A DNA stretch of 8,769 nucleotides, taken from positions 1-8,769 of the forward strand of contig JAPJMP010000083.1 of NCBI GenBank assembly GCA_026461645.1, given 5' to 3'. Positions within the stretch are counted from its first letter, which is position 1. Each line of letters opens with the position of its first letter. The notes beneath the pieces were generated by a model, which ran no database searches, had not been told where the DNA came from, and saw nothing but the letters and a program-made list of their open reading frames with translations. The translations under genes and the position numbers were made by a program. This stretch comes from Burkholderiales bacterium (GTDB taxonomy: Bacteria > Pseudomonadota > Gammaproteobacteria > Burkholderiales > UBA11063). Positions 6,363 to 8,769 of this stretch are shown piece after piece.

Positions 6363-8669
6363 TTATTTTCCACCGCTTGTGGTATAACTAATTCCAAGTT
6401 TTGAGGTAACTAAACAATAGTAATGACAATTTATTGCTTTATTAATAATTGTACTTAAAATGTCATCATCATAGTCATTTGTTGCCAACATATTATCCAC
6501 ACCCACAGGAGGCATTAGCATTCCATTTGTATCATCGATTTTATAAGTAATTATATTATTATTTTCATCACTTACAGCATATAAATAATTTGTATATTGA
6601 TTAATTATAGCATCGGTAACACCTATACTAGTTTTTACTGTAGGTTGTTGCGCTAATGTAGATAACTCACCTGAGTCTGCATCAATACCAAATTGAAATA
6701 TATCATCATCTCCAGAATTAGTGGCATAAGCATATTTACCATCTGGAGAAATTACCACTTTGTTGGCTAATTGTTTTATCTTAACCAAAGGAACTGGAAG
6801 TGGTGATAAGTTACCATTAGTTTGATCTATTGCATACTCAGAAACACTTCCATTTAGACCCCAATTGGTAACATATAAAAATTTACCTGATGGATCAATT
6901 GCAAGTTTTCTAGGTACTGTTCTCTTTGGATAATTGGTAATTGTACCGATATCATGAAGTAGACCATTGTTGTCAATACTATAAACACCTAAATTATCAG
7001 AAGTATCTAAATAAGCCAAATAGGCATATTTTCCGGTTGGATCTATTGTAATAGAAGAAGGATAATCATTCTGTGTTTTCACTATTGATTTTTTGGTCAA
7101 TGCTCCAGTATCAGGATCAATATCAAAAATTACGATCTCGCCACTGGCAGAGTTTAAAACATAGGCATTATCACCAGTTTTATCTACAATAATTTTCTTC
7201 GGAAAGTCAATATGCACAAAACTTTTATGAAACTTTACTGAGCCACTATTGATTAAATAGCCACTAGTTGGATCAACTTTATATATAGAAACATTATCAT
7301 CACCAGCATTAGTAACATAAGCAAATTTTTGCGATGGTGTAACTGCTATATTGCTTGGATAATCTCCACTTGGAGCAATTGGTGATAATAAATTACCATC
7401 AATTTGATTCACTGCGTATTTGGCAATGATATTATTTAATTGCGAAATAACGAAGGCATAATTTGAATTTGGCCCAAAGATTAAAGCTATTGGAGCTGGA
7501 GCAGAGTTTACAGAGTCAATTTGTTTTAAATTACCACTGTCTTTATCGATACTAAACTGTGTAATAGAACTATCTTTATAGTCGGCATTTAAAACATATA
7601 AGTTTTGTCCCGCAGAATCTATTGCCAATGAAAAAGGATCATCTCCTGCAGAAATTCTTGGCGCAAGTATTGACAATTGTCCTGTTGTAGGATCTATTTT
7701 AAACTCTGAAACAGAATCATCACCTTCATTCGCAGTAAATAAATATTTTCCTGATGGATCAATAATTAATGCAGTTGGATTTTTTGCAGTTAAATCAGTT
7801 GCTGGATTTAATGCATTCAAAAATCCAGTGTCTTGATTAATTGCAAACTGTGCAACATTATTAGATAAAAAATTAGTAACATAAGCATATTTATCATCTG
7901 CACTAATTAAAATTTGCCACGGAGCTCTGCCACCAGATTTAACTGTACCTACACTATTTAGCAAACCATTATTTGAATTAACACTATAGACTGAAATGCT
8001 ATTCCCATTGCGACTATCAAGATTATTAACTGCATACACAAATTTGCCATTAGCTGTAATAGTTATACTTCCTGGCCCATCACCTGTAGATATATTACCT
8101 CCTGGCAGATATGACAATTGACCATTGTCTTGATTAACTGTATATGTGTATATTTTGTTTTCCCCGCGAATAGTAACATAAGCATATTTACCAGATGGCG
8201 CTATAACCATATGTGCCGGAGCTTTACCAGTTGGTACAGCAGGAACATCTAATGGAGTTAACTTATCATTCATTGGATTAATTGAATATTGTGTTATAGA
8301 GTTTGAATCTTGATTAACTACATATAGAAATTTATTATTGGCATCAGTTGCCACACAAGTAGGAGTTTTTCCAGTATTTGTAATCATTGATACCGGAACG
8401 CCATTGTCATCAACATCAAAAACCGAAACACTACCATTATTATAGGGATTGGTGCGATAAATATGATAACTAATTTTAGATGACGGATTTAATGGCACAG
8501 GATTATTCGATGCTTGTGATGGAGAAACTGGAACATTATTTTGGTTAGTTTGACTAGAAGGACCTCCAGAGCTATTTCCGCCTCCACCACCATCTCCGCA
8601 ACCATTTAATAATAGCAAGAGAAGTGACAGACCTAAAGTACTTTTGCTTATTTGGTAAAATGTTTTCAT
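6363..8669 (-). CDS. Lipoprotein with 14 YVTN/lactonase-type beta-propeller units
   Basis: This is a 768-residue predicted outer-membrane lipoprotein: Lys2, hydrophobic core 12-21 and lipobox LNGC with Cys24 (Gly at +2, so no inner-membrane retention signal). A Gly-rich then Asn/Ser/Pro-rich linker follows (about 25-64). Fourteen tandem units of about 45-52 residues then start near residues 65, 115, 163, 211, 262, 310, 357, 405, 450, 502, 549, 598, 647 and 696. The typical unit reads (A/L)YVTN...D.SVS.(Y/F).ID..TG.L and ends in (I/V)DPSGKY. They match the 6-phosphogluconolactonase-like/YVTN propeller superfamily, but no lactonase activity can be inferred. Fourteen units suggest two seven-bladed propellers. 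A non-repeat tail (about 727-768) has a CxxxC pair (Cys748, Cys752). The ATG at 8669 is chosen for the GGAG 6 nt upstream; a TTG at 8681 is rejected. The specific function is unknown; ligand or surface binding is plausible. Confidence 0.88.
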   Translation of the reverse strand: MKTFYQISKSTLGLSLLLLLLNGCGDGGGGGNSSGGPSSQTNQNNVPVSPSQASNNPVPLNPSSKISYHIYRTNPYNNGSVSVFDVDDNGVPVSMITNTGKTPTCVATDANNKFLYVVNQDSNSITQYSINPMNDKLTPLDVPAVPTGKAPAHMVIAPSGKYAYVTIRGENKIYTYTVNQDNGQLSYLPGGNISTGDGPGSITITANGKFVYAVNNLDSRNGNSISVYSVNSNNGLLNSVGTVKSGGRAPWQILISADDKYAYVTNFLSNNVAQFAINQDTGFLNALNPATDLTAKNPTALIIDPSGKYLFTANEGDDSVSEFKIDPTTGQLSILAPRISAGDDPFSLAIDSAGQNLYVLNADYKDSSITQFSIDKDSGNLKQIDSVNSAPAPIALIFGPNSNYAFVISQLNNIIAKYAVNQIDGNLLSPIAPSGDYPSNIAVTPSQKFAYVTNAGDDNVSIYKVDPTSGYLINSGSVKFHKSFVHIDFPKKIIVDKTGDNAYVLNSASGEIVIFDIDPDTGALTKKSIVKTQNDYPSSITIDPTGKYAYLAYLDTSDNLGVYSIDNNGLLHDIGTITNYPKRTVPRKLAIDPSGKFLYVTNWGLNGSVSEYAIDQTNGNLSPLPVPLVKIKQLANKVVISPDGKYAYATNSGDDDIFQFGIDADSGELSTLAQQPTVKTSIGVTDAIINQYTNYLYAVSDENNNIITYKIDDTNGMLMPPVGVDNMLATNDYDDDILSTIINKAINCHYYCLVTSKLGISYTTSGGK
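6492..8477 (-). repeat. Tandem array of 14 degenerate propeller repeats in the coding sequence
   Basis: At protein level each unit of about 47 residues (about 141 bp) repeats the motifs (A/L)YVTN, D.SVS, IDxxTGxL and IDPSGKY. The units are clearly homologous but diverged, so this looks like an old domain duplication rather than recent slippage. Units with the cleanest consensus are numbers 5, 6, 9, 10 and 12. The first unit and the last are the most divergent, as expected for blades that close a ring. Confidence 0.85.
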
Positions 8670-8675
8670 GATATT

Positions 8676-8679
8676 CTCC
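8676..8679 (-). promoter_or_regulatory. Shine-Dalgarno GGAG deciding the propeller-gene start
   Basis: The minus strand reads TTGGAGAATATC before the ATG at 8669, placing GGAG 6 nt upstream. The TTG at 8681, which is in frame, overlaps this signal and so is not the start. Confidence 0.6.
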
Positions 8680-8713
8680 AATACTTCAATAATTAACTTC
8701 TAAGAAACTTTTT

Positions 8714-8742
8714 ATTCTACATAAATATTAATTAGTAATAAA
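8714..8742 (-). promoter_or_regulatory. Weak sigma-70-like promoter candidate for the propeller gene
   Basis: The minus strand has TAGAAT (complement of 8714-8719; 5 of 6 to TATAAT) and TTTATT (complement of 8737-8742; 3 of 6 to TTGACA) with exactly 17 bp between. It lies 45 bp upstream of the start codon. The flanking DNA to 8769 is nearly all A and T, so chance matches are common. I see nothing else in 8743-8769. Confidence 0.3.
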
Positions 8743-8769
8743 AGTTTATAGAATTTTTTAATATAAAAA

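Noticed and set aside
6363..8669. Calling the propeller protein a 6-phosphogluconolactonase or other enzyme
   Set aside because: Similarity is only to the propeller repeat itself. The protein is a lipoprotein twice the usual size and no catalytic residues can be pointed to.
8670..8681. TTG start of the propeller lipoprotein
   Set aside because: It overlaps the GGAG signal serving ATG 8669 and would add four residues before a normal lipoprotein signal peptide.

Overview
This window comes from an AT-rich (about 30% G+C by sampling a few lines) diderm proteobacterium that makes LPS. It carries lptE and a second gene with a lipoprotein signal. The lptE-holA pair is typical of beta- and gammaproteobacteria, and the PPK1 and HolA sequences also read as beta/gamma-type. 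The genus cannot be named from the sequence alone.

Layout: bases 1-183 are a divergent intergenic region. It holds the first codons of a minus-strand gene running off the left edge, a perfect short hairpin, a strikingly GC-rich palindromic island, and probable -10 elements for ppk. Bases 184-5053 are a very tight plus-strand cluster: ppk (polyphosphate kinase), lptE (outer-membrane LPS-assembly lipoprotein), holA (DNA polymerase III delta subunit) and an NCS2 purine-type permease. The genes overlap by 4 and 11 bp and the last gap is 4 bp, so they are almost certainly co-transcribed. On the minus strand, folC (5024-6271) converges on the permease with a 30-bp coding overlap. Upstream of folC, across a 91-bp gap with a terminator-like hairpin, lies a large gene (6363-8669) for a lipoprotein of 14 tandem YVTN/lactonase-type beta-propeller units. 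The last 100 bp hold its ribosome binding site and a weak promoter candidate.

Most of the window is housekeeping: phosphate and energy storage, envelope biogenesis, replication clamp loading, nucleobase uptake and folate metabolism. The operon joins functionally unrelated essential and metabolic genes, and ppk sits where leuS often lies upstream of lptE. The least ordinary items are the 14-unit, probably double-propeller lipoprotein with an unusual C-terminal tail, and the GC-rich palindromic island upstream of ppk. I see no convincing evidence of a new multi-gene system, and no mobile element, CRISPR array, tRNA or rRNA.
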